Below are positions 55,738 to 63,060 of a stretch of 63,060 nt of DNA, in pieces. Each line of letters opens with the position of its first letter. Positions within the stretch are counted from its first letter, which is position 1. A model generated the notes under the pieces. The model had not been told where the DNA came from and did not search any database. It saw only the letters and a list, made by a program, of their open reading frames with translations. The stretch comes from Candidatus Neomarinimicrobiota bacterium (GTDB lineage Bacteria; Fidelibacterota; UBA8477; JABMPR01). Where the stretch lies: NCBI GenBank assembly GCA_016784545.1, contig JADHUM010000015.1, positions 1-63,060 of the forward strand, given 5' to 3'. The position numbers were made by a program, and so were the translations under genes.

Positions 55738-55774
55738 AAAAAAGAGACCGCCCTTTTGGGACAGCCTCTTTTTT
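55738..55774 (-). terminator. Terminator of argF
   Basis: On the minus strand AAGAGGCTGTCCC, loop AAAA, GGGCGGTCTCTT forms an imperfect hairpin ending in seven Ts, 22 bases after the argF stop. Confidence 0.65.
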
Positions 55775-55795
55775 ACTAGTGCTTAGTTGACCCGA

Positions 55796-56731
55796 CTATA
55801 TCTGAATATCTGCTCCACCAGATTTTGCCAGCATCACCATCACAGCCTTTTGGGCGTGCATACGGTTTTCGGCTTCGTCAAATACAACTGAATTGGGTCC
55901 ATCTAGTACATCCTCAGTGATTTCTTCACCATAGTGAGCGGGAAGGCAATGCATGACCAGAGCATCTGACTTGGCATGACTCAATAGCTCAGCGTTAATC
56001 TGGAAACCGTCAAAATCATCCAGACGTTTTTGACGCTCAGCTTCCTGACCCATGGAGGTCCACACATCAGTATAAAGGACATCAGCGTCCCTGGCGGCTT
56101 CAATGGGATCACGAACAACTTCAATCTTGCTGAGACCAGCTGCCTGTGCCTTTGCTAATGTCTCGAGATCTGGATCATAACCTTCAGGGGCTGCCAGAAC
56201 AAAATGGTAAGGAATGACGCTGGCAAAATTCAGGAATGAATTGCAGACATTATTACCATCACCAATAAAGACAACCTTCTGACCTTCAACCTTGCCGTGA
56301 TGTTCATAAATGGTCAACATATCCGCCATGATCTGACAGGGGTGATTATAATCTGTCAAACCGTTGATTACAGGAACTGAGGCATATTTGGCCATCTCTA
56401 GCATATGCTCATGTTTGAAAAGCCGGGCCATAATCCAATTGTTATAGCGAGAAATTACCCGGGCGATATCCTTAACAGACTCGCGTTTGCCAATACTAAT
56501 ATCATTTGGTCCGAGGTATAACGCATGACCACCAAATTGAACCATACCTGTTTCAAAGCTCACCCGTGTTCTTAAAGAGGGTTTTGCGAAAACCATGGAC
56601 ATGGTTTCATTGGCAAAATAATGATGTTCTTTTCCTGCCTTTACATCTGCTTTTAACTGCTTTGCAATACGAAAAGTCTCATAGATCTCTTCCTTGCTAA
56701 AATCTGTTACGGCTAAAAAATCTCGCTTCAT
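55796..56731 (-). CDS. argF: Ornithine carbamoyltransferase
   Basis: A 311-residue enzyme that makes citrulline from ornithine and carbamoyl phosphate in arginine synthesis. The carbamoyl-phosphate loop SLRTR (about 52-56), HPCQ (about 130-133), the ornithine-specific SMG loop (DVWTSMGQE) and HCLPAHYGEEI (about 262) are all intact. GGAGG lies before the ATG. No other arg gene is adjacent. Confidence 0.95.
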   Translation of the reverse strand: MKRDFLAVTDFSKEEIYETFRIAKQLKADVKAGKEHHYFANETMSMVFAKPSLRTRVSFETGMVQFGGHALYLGPNDISIGKRESVKDIARVISRYNNWIMARLFKHEHMLEMAKYASVPVINGLTDYNHPCQIMADMLTIYEHHGKVEGQKVVFIGDGNNVCNSFLNFASVIPYHFVLAAPEGYDPDLETLAKAQAAGLSKIEVVRDPIEAARDADVLYTDVWTSMGQEAERQKRLDDFDGFQINAELLSHAKSDALVMHCLPAHYGEEITEDVLDGPNSVVFDEAENRMHAQKAVMVMLAKSGGADIQI

Positions 56732-56754
56732 TCGGCCTCCTTTGCATCGATTGT

Positions 56755-56785
56755 AAAAAAAACTCCGCCTGTAGACGGAGTCTTT
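56755..56785 (-). terminator. Hairpin with T-run between hslU and argF
   Basis: ACTCCGTC/GGCGGAGT forms a short hairpin with a T-run on the minus strand, just behind hslU. Confidence 0.65.
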
Positions 56786-56830
56786 AATGATTGTATTTTC
56801 ATTTGATATTGAGTCTTCAATTAGCTTTCT

Positions 56831-58177
56831 CTAGAGTATGTATTTACTCAAGTCCTGATCTGCCATCGTATCCTTAAATGTATTGGTAACCATGGATTTG
56901 GTGACTTTTATACTTTTTGTATTTTCATTTGGTAAGTCAAACAAAGTCTCCTCAAGGAGTTTACTCATGATGGTATGCAGCCGCCTTGCACCAATATTTT
57001 CCACACTCTCATTGACCTCGAATGCCACCCTGGCGATCTCTGCGATGGCGTCCTTGTTAAATGTAATTTTGACATCCTCAGCACCCACCAGTGCTGTATA
57101 CTGTTTTAACAATGCAGATTTTGGTTGAGTGAGAATTTTAATAAAATCATCTTCTGTCAGATTCTCAAGCTCTACTCGGATAGGAAATCTTCCCTGGAGC
57201 TCTGGGATGAGATCAGAAGGCTTGGACATGTGAAAAGCCCCAGCTGCTATGAAGAGAATATGATCTGTTGTCAGAGTCCCATATTTGGTTTTAACGGTGC
57301 TCCCCTCAATTATAGGCAAAATATCTCGCTGGACGCCTTCCCGCGATACATCAGGACCACTGCCACCTCTTTCAACTGCAATCTTATCGATCTCGTCAAC
57401 GAATACGATACCATCCTGCTCAGCTCGGCGAATGGCCTCATGTTGGACCTTTTCCTCGTCAATGAGCTTATCAGATTCCTCGGCAGTAATGAGCACCCTT
57501 GCCTCAGTCACACTCAGACGACGCATCTTCTTCTTTTTGGGCATGGCATTGCCCAGCATATCCTGGATATTCATACCCAGATCATCCATCCCCATGGGAC
57601 TGAAGATTTGCATCATGGCACTGCTGCTGCTATCCTCTTGAACCTTGAACTCCACCTGACGATCTTCAAAATCACCAGCCATGAGTTTGGCATACATTTT
57701 CTCCCGTGTAGTCTGATAGCGCTGATACTCTGCAGATTCTTTATCTGGATTATTCAACGGGGGTAACAGCAAGTCCATAATACGTTCATTGGTCATCTCA
57801 AGGGCTGCTTCACGAACGGTAATCTCATGCTCCGATTTAACAATATTGTAACTGTTGTCAACCAGATCACGAATCATAGAGTCCACATCTCTACCGACAT
57901 AACCAACTTCTGTAAATTTTGAGGCTTCCACTTTTACAAATGGAGCCTGTACAAGATGTGAGAGTCTGCGGGCAATCTCGGTTTTTCCCACACCTGTGGA
58001 ACCGATCATGATGATATTATTGGGCAGAATCTCATCACGAATCTCTGAAGTAACCTGTTGACGTCTCCACCGATTTCGGAGGGCAATGGCCACAGATTTT
58101 TTCGCACTATCCTGACCAATAATATATTTATCCAATTCCTGGACAATTTGTTTGGGTGTAAGTGAAAATTTACTCAT
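56831..58177 (-). CDS. hslU: HslU, ATPase subunit of the HslVU protease
   Basis: A 448-residue AAA+ unfoldase (ClpY). Walker A GSTGVGKT is at 59-66, Walker B VFVDEIDKI near 260, the pore motif GYVGRD is in the N-domain, and the inserted I-domain (about 110-240) is followed by sensor 2 and the C-terminal IL that docks in HslV. It unfolds substrates and feeds them to HslV, encoded 15 bases upstream. Confidence 0.96.
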   Translation of the reverse strand: MSKFSLTPKQIVQELDKYIIGQDSAKKSVAIALRNRWRRQQVTSEIRDEILPNNIIMIGSTGVGKTEIARRLSHLVQAPFVKVEASKFTEVGYVGRDVDSMIRDLVDNSYNIVKSEHEITVREAALEMTNERIMDLLLPPLNNPDKESAEYQRYQTTREKMYAKLMAGDFEDRQVEFKVQEDSSSSAMMQIFSPMGMDDLGMNIQDMLGNAMPKKKKMRRLSVTEARVLITAEESDKLIDEEKVQHEAIRRAEQDGIVFVDEIDKIAVERGGSGPDVSREGVQRDILPIIEGSTVKTKYGTLTTDHILFIAAGAFHMSKPSDLIPELQGRFPIRVELENLTEDDFIKILTQPKSALLKQYTALVGAEDVKITFNKDAIAEIARVAFEVNESVENIGARRLHTIMSKLLEETLFDLPNENTKSIKVTKSMVTNTFKDTMADQDLSKYIL

Positions 58178-58192
58178 GTATATATGGTTCTC

Positions 58193-58738
58193 TTATTTCA
58201 ATTCTAAAACATTGATTTTATTATTGGTGTAAATACAGATATCCGCAGTGATTTCAAGTGACATACGTACAATTTCTTTTGGGGACTTTTTCCCGCTGGC
58301 TATAAAAGCTCGTGCAGCAGCTGTAGCATAGGGACTACCGGATCCAATGGACATGACGCCATCATCGGACTCAACCACATCACCATTACCGGAAATAATC
58401 AATCCATGATCGATATCCATGACCACCAACATGGCCTCAAGATTGCGAAGCATTTTATCCATGCGCCAATCCTTGGCCAGTTCTACAGCGGCTCGTACCA
58501 GATCCCCACTGAATTCATCAAGCTTGGCTTCAAATTTCTCAAATAGTGCAAAAGCATCTGCAGCAGATCCTGCAAATCCAGCAAGGACTTCACCATCAAA
58601 GATAGCGCGGACTTTTATTGCTCCATGCTTCATCACAGTATCCCCAAAAGTGACCTGGCCATCACCACCCAGGGCGACTTTGCCATTATGTCTGACTCCC
58701 AGAATTGTTGTGGAGTGAAGATCGGGAAACATGCTCAT
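58193..58738 (-). CDS. hslV: HslV, peptidase subunit of the HslVU protease
   Basis: A 181-residue proteasome-like threonine protease. The mature enzyme would begin at Thr10 or Thr11 ([23 protein letters not shown]) after removal of a nine- or ten-residue propeptide. The catalytic Lys (GHxxIK-like segment MKHGAIKVR) and Gly-rich [11 protein letters not shown] are present. It stands directly before hslU. Confidence 0.96.
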   Translation of the reverse strand: MSMFPDLHSTTILGVRHNGKVALGGDGQVTFGDTVMKHGAIKVRAIFDGEVLAGFAGSAADAFALFEKFEAKLDEFSGDLVRAAVELAKDWRMDKMLRNLEAMLVVMDIDHGLIISGNGDVVESDDGVMSIGSGSPYATAAARAFIASGKKSPKEIVRMSLEITADICIYTNNKINVLELK

Positions 58739-58921
58739 ATCAAGTGCCTCATATTACTTATTCATTGCTTCATTGTTTTGAAGCCGCTGAATATAAATTA
58801 GCTCCCAGTTGCCGCAATCCTTTTTGGGATGAGAACGGCTTTATAAACAAAGGGGTGGTTGCCATTCTGACAGCCACCCCTGGGTAATATTTACAGTCTA
58901 TCTTCAGGATAAGTTTAAAGA

Positions 58922-59773
58922 CTATTTCATTTCCTTCAAATATCTGAGAAAATCTGATTCTGGTGTCAAGACCAACTTGGTTTTGTCATCAAAAACTTTT
59001 TTGTAAGCATCCATGGTACGAATAAATTCATAGAAATCTGGATCCTGTGTATAGGCATCGGCGTATATTTTAATTGCCTGAGCCTCACCATTTCCACGAA
59101 CTTCCTGAGCTAATTTATATGCATCAGCCAAAATGATCTCACGATCTTTATCGGTTTCGGCTCGGATTTTTACAGCCTCTTCGTCACCTTCAGACCTGAA
59201 CTGTTTCGCCATTCTTTCACGTTCAGCCTTCATACGATCAAAGACAGCCTGTTCATTCTCACGAGGCAGATCAGCCCGCTTGATACGAACATCCACAATC
59301 TCAATCCCGTAGTCCGCAGCGGTAAAATTAGCGTTTTGTGTCACCTTATGCATGAGTGAATCGCGCATTGTGGATACGATCTCGTGCATGAGATGGGTAC
59401 CCAGCTGAACTCGAAGGCTCGAATAAATAATATCATCCAAACGAGATTGAGCCAGAGCCTGTGTACGCATGGTCTGCATAAATTTAAGTGGATCAGAAAT
59501 TCGCCACTGGGCATAATTGTCCAGAATCAGGTTTTTCTTGTCCTCGGTCAAGATGGTATTCGGTGCACTATCATATTCCAGCAGTCTTTTTTCAAAAACG
59601 GTTGCTGACTGGATAAAGGGAATCTTGAAGTTCAATCCCGGTTTCATAATATTGCGAACAGGTTTTCCCAATTGAACGATAACAATCTGTTCCGTTTCAT
59701 CGACGATCATGATACCGCCCCAAACCACGAGGAGCACAAGCGCGAGAACGATTATTAATCCAATATTTCTCAT
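58922..59773 (-). CDS. hflC: HflC, modulator of FtsH protease
   Basis: A 283-residue SPFH protein with an N-terminal membrane helix (about 5-24) and a band-7 domain (ETEQIVIVQLGKPVRNI). Its coiled-coil is Glu/Arg-rich (ERMAKQFRSEGDEEAVKIRA). With HflK it forms a periplasmic cage around FtsH. It overlaps hflK by four bases. Confidence 0.92.
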   Translation of the reverse strand: MRNIGLIIVLALVLLVVWGGIMIVDETEQIVIVQLGKPVRNIMKPGLNFKIPFIQSATVFEKRLLEYDSAPNTILTEDKKNLILDNYAQWRISDPLKFMQTMRTQALAQSRLDDIIYSSLRVQLGTHLMHEIVSTMRDSLMHKVTQNANFTAADYGIEIVDVRIKRADLPRENEQAVFDRMKAERERMAKQFRSEGDEEAVKIRAETDKDREIILADAYKLAQEVRGNGEAQAIKIYADAYTQDPDFYEFIRTMDAYKKVFDDKTKLVLTPESDFLRYLKEMK

Positions 59774-60765
59774 TTCGCACCCCCTTTCACCTTCTCAAGG
59801 CTTAGAACATTCACCAGACCACCAGCATCTTTGCCATCAACAATATACTTATCAAGGCCAGGGAGAATCTCTTCCATGGTCTCAAGATACATTCGGGTTT
59901 TGGTAACATCCTTCGCCAGTTCATACTGATTCAACATCTGTGTAAAGCGTGATGCATCACCCTGAGCTTCTTTGATACGTTTTTGCTTGAAAGCTTCAGC
60001 TTCCTGGAAGGCCTGAGCTGCCTCTCCACGGGCCTGAGGGATAATTTCATTCTGATATCCCAGGGCAATATTCACCTTCTTCTCTTTTTCTTCCTTGGCA
60101 GATTGAACATCCTTGAAAGCGGCATCAACCTGTTGAGGTGGCGTTACATCCTGCAATTTGATCTCAGAGACATAGACACCGGCCTCATAACTATCCAGCA
60201 CTTTTTGAAGCAGCTCTTTCGTCGCTGCTTCGATCATAGCTTTTCCAGTTGTCAGGGTTTGATCAATGGGCTGAGATCCTACGACCTGTCGGATAGAGGC
60301 TTCTGCAGCATGTGAAACAGCCCGCTCTGGGTCTGCCACTCGGAACAGAAATTGCCCGGCATCCTTAATTTTGTATTGGACTACCAGATCCACACTAACG
60401 ATGTTCTCATCCCCAGTAAGCATCAAGGCCTCAGTAGGTACTTTCTTATACTGAGCAGAATTTGAGCTCCCGCCAGCTCGGATCGTACGAAAACCCAGCT
60501 CTAAACGCCGAACTTCTTCGACGTTGACCAATTCAACAGTCTGTATGGGCCAAGGAAATTTAAATCTTAAACCAGGTTCAGTGATATCACTGAGTTTTCC
60601 GAATGTTTTCACAACGCCATTTTGCTCAGGATCTACAACATAAAATGGTCCGGCAAAAAATATCCAGACCAACAATAATAACAATATTGGGTAAATAAAG
60701 GTCTTCATTCCAAAATCTGGAATCTCAACCTCACTGTCACCAATTACAATACGCTTTCCAGCCAT
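59770..60765 (-). CDS. hflK: HflK, modulator of FtsH protease
   Basis: A 331-residue SPFH protein. A membrane helix (about 24-42) is followed by the band-7 domain (VDPEQNGVVKTFGKLSDI, ALMLTGDENIVSVDLVVQYKI) and a long helical region (about 220-300). The Gly-rich cytoplasmic N-terminus of proteobacterial HflK is absent. AGGAGG lies six bases before the ATG. FtsH is not in the window. Confidence 0.92.
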   Translation of the reverse strand: MAGKRIVIGDSEVEIPDFGMKTFIYPILLLLLVWIFFAGPFYVVDPEQNGVVKTFGKLSDITEPGLRFKFPWPIQTVELVNVEEVRRLELGFRTIRAGGSSNSAQYKKVPTEALMLTGDENIVSVDLVVQYKIKDAGQFLFRVADPERAVSHAAEASIRQVVGSQPIDQTLTTGKAMIEAATKELLQKVLDSYEAGVYVSEIKLQDVTPPQQVDAAFKDVQSAKEEKEKKVNIALGYQNEIIPQARGEAAQAFQEAEAFKQKRIKEAQGDASRFTQMLNQYELAKDVTKTRMYLETMEEILPGLDKYIVDGKDAGGLVNVLSLEKVKGGAK

Positions 60766-60918
60766 CTTTTCCTCCTTTTATTATAGCCTTTGAATATAGA
60801 AGGCGTCTCATCGAAAGTCAGGTGAATACGCTACTCACTTACATTCTTTTCCCTGATTAAGTAGAATCTGTTTAGTTTCTTGTAGGATTCAATTAGAGCT
60901 CATTTTATTATCAATCGT

Positions 60919-61440
60919 ATGAATCAGATGAACAAAATCATTAGAGATATTCTCACCTTGTTTTCCCTGGCCACAGTGTTGGGTATATCTGCACAGGCTG
61001 TTCTACCAAATGGTATTGGTTTATTAACTGACATCACAGTAGTAGGTGATGATTCTACTGGGGTGGCAGTACCCTCAATCTCCATTAACCCGAATGGAGA
61101 TGATAAAGCTGCAACTAATATCTCACTAAAAAATGCTTATACGGCCTTCGGGAATAATTCGGCCCTGTTTTTTGATGCTCGCAACCCTGAGGATTTCAGA
61201 TCTGGTCACATAAGCCATGCAGTCAATTTACCAGTCCATGCCTTTCTGGATTCACTCCAATATCTAGAGAGTCTTGATTTTGATAGACACATCATCACCT
61301 ACTGTGATGGAGAAGATTGCAACGCATCCATTGATCTGGCGGCCGATTTAAAAATGATGGGGTTTTCTCAGGTCAATTTCTTTTTTGGGGGTTGGCAGGA
61401 ATGGAGAGATGCAGGTTACCCCACTGAGAGTACTCCCTGA
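60919..61440 (+). CDS. Membrane-anchored rhodanese-like protein
   Basis: A 173-residue protein with an N-terminal hydrophobic segment (about 10-30) and one rhodanese domain (about 70-168; LFFDARNPEDFRSGHISHAVNLP). The active-site Cys lies in YCDGEDCNAS, near residue 128, and the domain ends FFFGGWQEWRDAGYP. It would act in the periplasm on sulfane sulfur or as a thiol carrier. It overlaps the next gene by one base (TGATG). Confidence 0.8.
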   Translation: MNQMNKIIRDILTLFSLATVLGISAQAVLPNGIGLLTDITVVGDDSTGVAVPSISINPNGDDKAATNISLKNAYTAFGNNSALFFDARNPEDFRSGHISHAVNLPVHAFLDSLQYLESLDFDRHIITYCDGEDCNASIDLAADLKMMGFSQVNFFFGGWQEWRDAGYPTESTP

Positions 61441-61901
61441 TGCGTTCCAGTTTAGAAAATTTCCTTGAGAGTCAATACGGTGAATGGTTCGTTCGAAGCA
61501 TTCAAATAGGCCTGGGTCTACTTTTTATCTACGCCAGTCTGGATAAAATCTGGAATCCCGGTCTCTTCGCCAAGTCGATTTCCAATTATCGTATATTGCC
61601 CTTACCCCTCCTCCACATCTCTGCAATCATTCTTCCCTGGTTGGAACTCATATGTGGTATTGCCCTGATCATCAATCGGTACCAGCGCGCAGCCAATATT
61701 ATCATTGGTAGTTTGCTCATGATATTTATTCTGGCAACCGTTTCAGCCATGGCCCGGGGTCTGGATTTTAATTGTGGATGTTTTAGTGTGGATAGTAAGG
61801 AATCCAATGTTGGATTATTAAAAATCCTTCAAAATACAGGGCTGTTCCTCAGCTCTGTACTCATTGAATACCGTTCGAAGCTGGTACAGCCTAAATCATA
61901 A
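61440..61901 (+). CDS. MauE/DoxX-family membrane protein
   Basis: A 153-residue, four-helix membrane protein of the MauE/DoxX family (GLLFIYASLDKIWNPGLFAKSI, ILPWLELICGIALI). A conserved CGCF follows helix 3 (about 111-114). Such proteins pass electrons between quinone and periplasmic thiols. Coupling to the rhodanese gene supports a sulfur or disulfide redox pair. Confidence 0.78.
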   Translation: MRSSLENFLESQYGEWFVRSIQIGLGLLFIYASLDKIWNPGLFAKSISNYRILPLPLLHISAIILPWLELICGIALIINRYQRAANIIIGSLLMIFILATVSAMARGLDFNCGCFSVDSKESNVGLLKILQNTGLFLSSVLIEYRSKLVQPKS

Positions 61902-61927
61902 ACCTGTTTGTACAGATGGGATGGTGT

Positions 61928-62752
61928 TTATACAGTTTCCTCTTTCAATTCGAGAGGAACTTCCGCTAAAAGCTCTGCGTGCTCAAGATAGCGTTTGATG
62001 TGATGGGCCAGCATGCCACCATGATAGCCATCCATAATGCGATGATCAAAAGTACCTGTGAGTGGTAAAATTTTTCTTATTACAATCGCCCCATCCCGGA
62101 CCACAGCTTTGTCTTCCTCTTTTCCCATTACGAGAACTGCAGGCAGTTTAGATCCAGGGAACAACGCTGCCATTCCTGTGGTCAGGCCATGAGAACCTAT
62201 ATTTGACAGGAGAATCGATCCGAAGGCATTGTGACCCAGTCCCATGGATTTAATTTGAATTCCTAGGGTATTGGTGATAAATCGAAAAAGCAGAAAGGCC
62301 CCACGACGAAAAGGCCAGGGGATTTTAGCCATGAAAGATTTGTTGTCCATGGTCGCATTGTCATCTCCACTCCGGGCTTGTGCTACGCGATTGCGAATTT
62401 CATCGGCTATTTCAAAAACTGTTTTCTTGTGGGCATCATACAGCTTCACACTGGTCATTTCTTTGCCACCATGCATGTTGACAGCCACTGTCACAATCAC
62501 TTGATCTCGTTGAACAATTGCCCCCCGCTTGACAAATGCGTTCATCTCAGGAATATCCCAGCCAATAGATCGGCCAACAGCTGCAGCTACCAGGTGGGTC
62601 ATAGTAATGCGTCTACCTTCAGCCCGGTGACTCATAATCATATCCCAGGCATTGGTAACATCCACCTCCAGCATACCATATATCTTGCCCTCATTCGGGG
62701 CACCGTATACTGCAGTAGAGATGACTCTCCACGGACTATTTATTTTTTCCAT
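61928..62752 (-). CDS. 2-oxoacid dehydrogenase E2-like acyltransferase without lipoyl domain
   Basis: A 274-residue protein equivalent to the catalytic core of dihydrolipoyl acyltransferases. The active-site segment FDHRIMDGYHGG lies near 236 (His and Asp intact), and the N-terminal half has the fold's typical strands (IYGMLEVDVTNAWDMI, VTVAVNMHGG). Lipoyl and E1/E3-binding domains are missing, and E1/E3 genes are not adjacent. Free-standing E2 cores of this kind are known but their substrates are usually unknown. Confidence 0.78.
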   Translation of the reverse strand: MEKINSPWRVISTAVYGAPNEGKIYGMLEVDVTNAWDMIMSHRAEGRRITMTHLVAAAVGRSIGWDIPEMNAFVKRGAIVQRDQVIVTVAVNMHGGKEMTSVKLYDAHKKTVFEIADEIRNRVAQARSGDDNATMDNKSFMAKIPWPFRRGAFLLFRFITNTLGIQIKSMGLGHNAFGSILLSNIGSHGLTTGMAALFPGSKLPAVLVMGKEEDKAVVRDGAIVIRKILPLTGTFDHRIMDGYHGGMLAHHIKRYLEHAELLAEVPLELKEETV

Positions 62753-62907
62753 GCTCTCAAGATAGATATTTTATAAAAACAACCAATCCCAAATAGGCGA
62801 TTTAAAAACCTTTAATTCACTTGGAAATTGTTTTGCCCGCGGTGGGGACAAAACTATATTGCCTCGCTTTTTAAAGGGTTTCAAGTAGAATGATACCCAC
62901 GCTTCAT

Positions 62908-62980
62908 GGCCGCGTAGCTCAGTTGGTAGAGCAGTTGACTTTTAATCAATTGGTCGTAGGTTCGATTCCTACCGCGGTCA
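62908..62980 (+). tRNA. tRNA-Lys (anticodon UUU)
   Basis: A 73-base cloverleaf. Acceptor GGCCGCG pairs with CGCGGTC (one G-U), D-arm GCTCAGTTGGTAGAGC is normal, and the anticodon loop CTTTTAA has TTT at the decoding position. The T-arm has GTAGG-TTCGATT-CCTAC and the discriminator is A. CCA is not encoded. The remaining 80 bases of the window show no further tRNA. Confidence 0.95.
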
Positions 62981-63060
62981 CAACCCTTTTAATATTCATA
63001 CGTATTTTATAATTAGCGAATTGCACCTTTATCAGAAGGTAAGCTAACGGTCTAGGCTCG

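Larger units (their letters stand above)
55416..55774. repeat. Possible MITE-like segment bounded by inverted repeats
   Basis: AAAAAAGAGGCTGTC at the left end (55416-55430) is matched by its reverse complement at the right end (about 55760-55774), enclosing about 330 bp without a gene. An inner 9-bp inverted repeat (CCATAGGGT 55610-55618, ACCCTATGG 55652-55660) is also present. The ends resemble insertion-sequence terminal repeats, but they also form the terminators of both flanking genes. No clear target duplication is seen. Confidence 0.35.

Noticed and set aside
1-63060. Selenoprotein genes with in-frame TGA in the window
   Set aside because: No gene here ends at a TGA that interrupts a recognisable domain; the FeS/CCG protein, rhodanese and flavin reductase are complete.

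Overview
The window is about 63 kb of densely packed bacterial chromosome with roughly 55 protein genes, one tRNA and no rRNA, prophage or CRISPR array. The gene content is that of a Gram-negative, probably marine or anaerobic/microaerophilic bacterium. It has a type IV pilus alignment complex with a secretin, a six-subunit Na+-translocating NADH:quinone oxidoreductase (Nqr) with its flavin transferase, HslUV, HflKC, selenocysteine insertion factors, a PorV-like outer-membrane protein and very large DUF11/OmpA surface proteins. This mix fits the Fibrobacteres-Chlorobi-Bacteroidetes neighbourhood, for example Neomarinimicrobiota (SAR406). That assignment is inference from gene content, not from a marker tree.

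Layout. 1-3.6 kb: three tandem paralogues of a PilX-like minor pilin (the first only as its last 31 codons), then a type IV prepilin and an unknown 88-residue protein. 3.8-7.9 kb: pilM-pilN-pilO-pilP-like-pilQ operon. 8-9.8 kb: MFS exporter and CoA-type Nudix hydrolase. 10-20 kb, minus strand: HD-domain protein, outer-membrane protein, mutS, selB, an aberrant Nramp-like transporter, selA and a TauE/SafE permease. 20.2-24 kb, minus strand: the conserved ffh-rpsP-khpA-rimM-trmD-rplS operon, followed by a lone methyltransferase. 25.3-32.2 kb: nqrABCDEF and apbE. 32.2-34 kb: M28 peptidase and DUF72 protein. 34.2-46.7 kb, minus strand: a four-gene surface operon. It encodes two secreted DUF11 proteins, a 2228-residue DUF11/invasin/SdrD-like/OmpA giant and a 1031-residue putative beta-barrel. 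46.7-48.3 kb: a long AT-rich non-coding region that ends in a small self-contained transcription unit. 48.4-55.4 kb: pgi, EVE-domain protein, flavin reductase, a membrane FeS/CCG oxidoreductase, a KamA-family radical SAM enzyme and an Fn3 lipoprotein. 55.8-60.8 kb, minus strand: argF, hslUV and hflKC. 60.9-63 kb: rhodanese and MauE-like pair, a lipoyl-less E2-type acyltransferase and tRNA-Lys(UUU).

The most interesting signal is a recurring promoter-like motif, TGGCA(C/T)-N5-TTGA, with the exact spacing of a sigma-54 -24/-12 element. It lies just upstream of both pilin-like paralogues, of the DUF11 surface operon and of the small orphan transcription unit at 48.0-48.3 kb. The surface operon also has a TGTCA-N8-TGACA palindrome about 105 bp further upstream, where an enhancer-binding protein would sit. 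I infer a shared RpoN-type regulon that couples pilus-tip-like proteins to a giant repeat-adhesin and barrel system. The sequence supports the motif positions directly; the regulon is a hypothesis.
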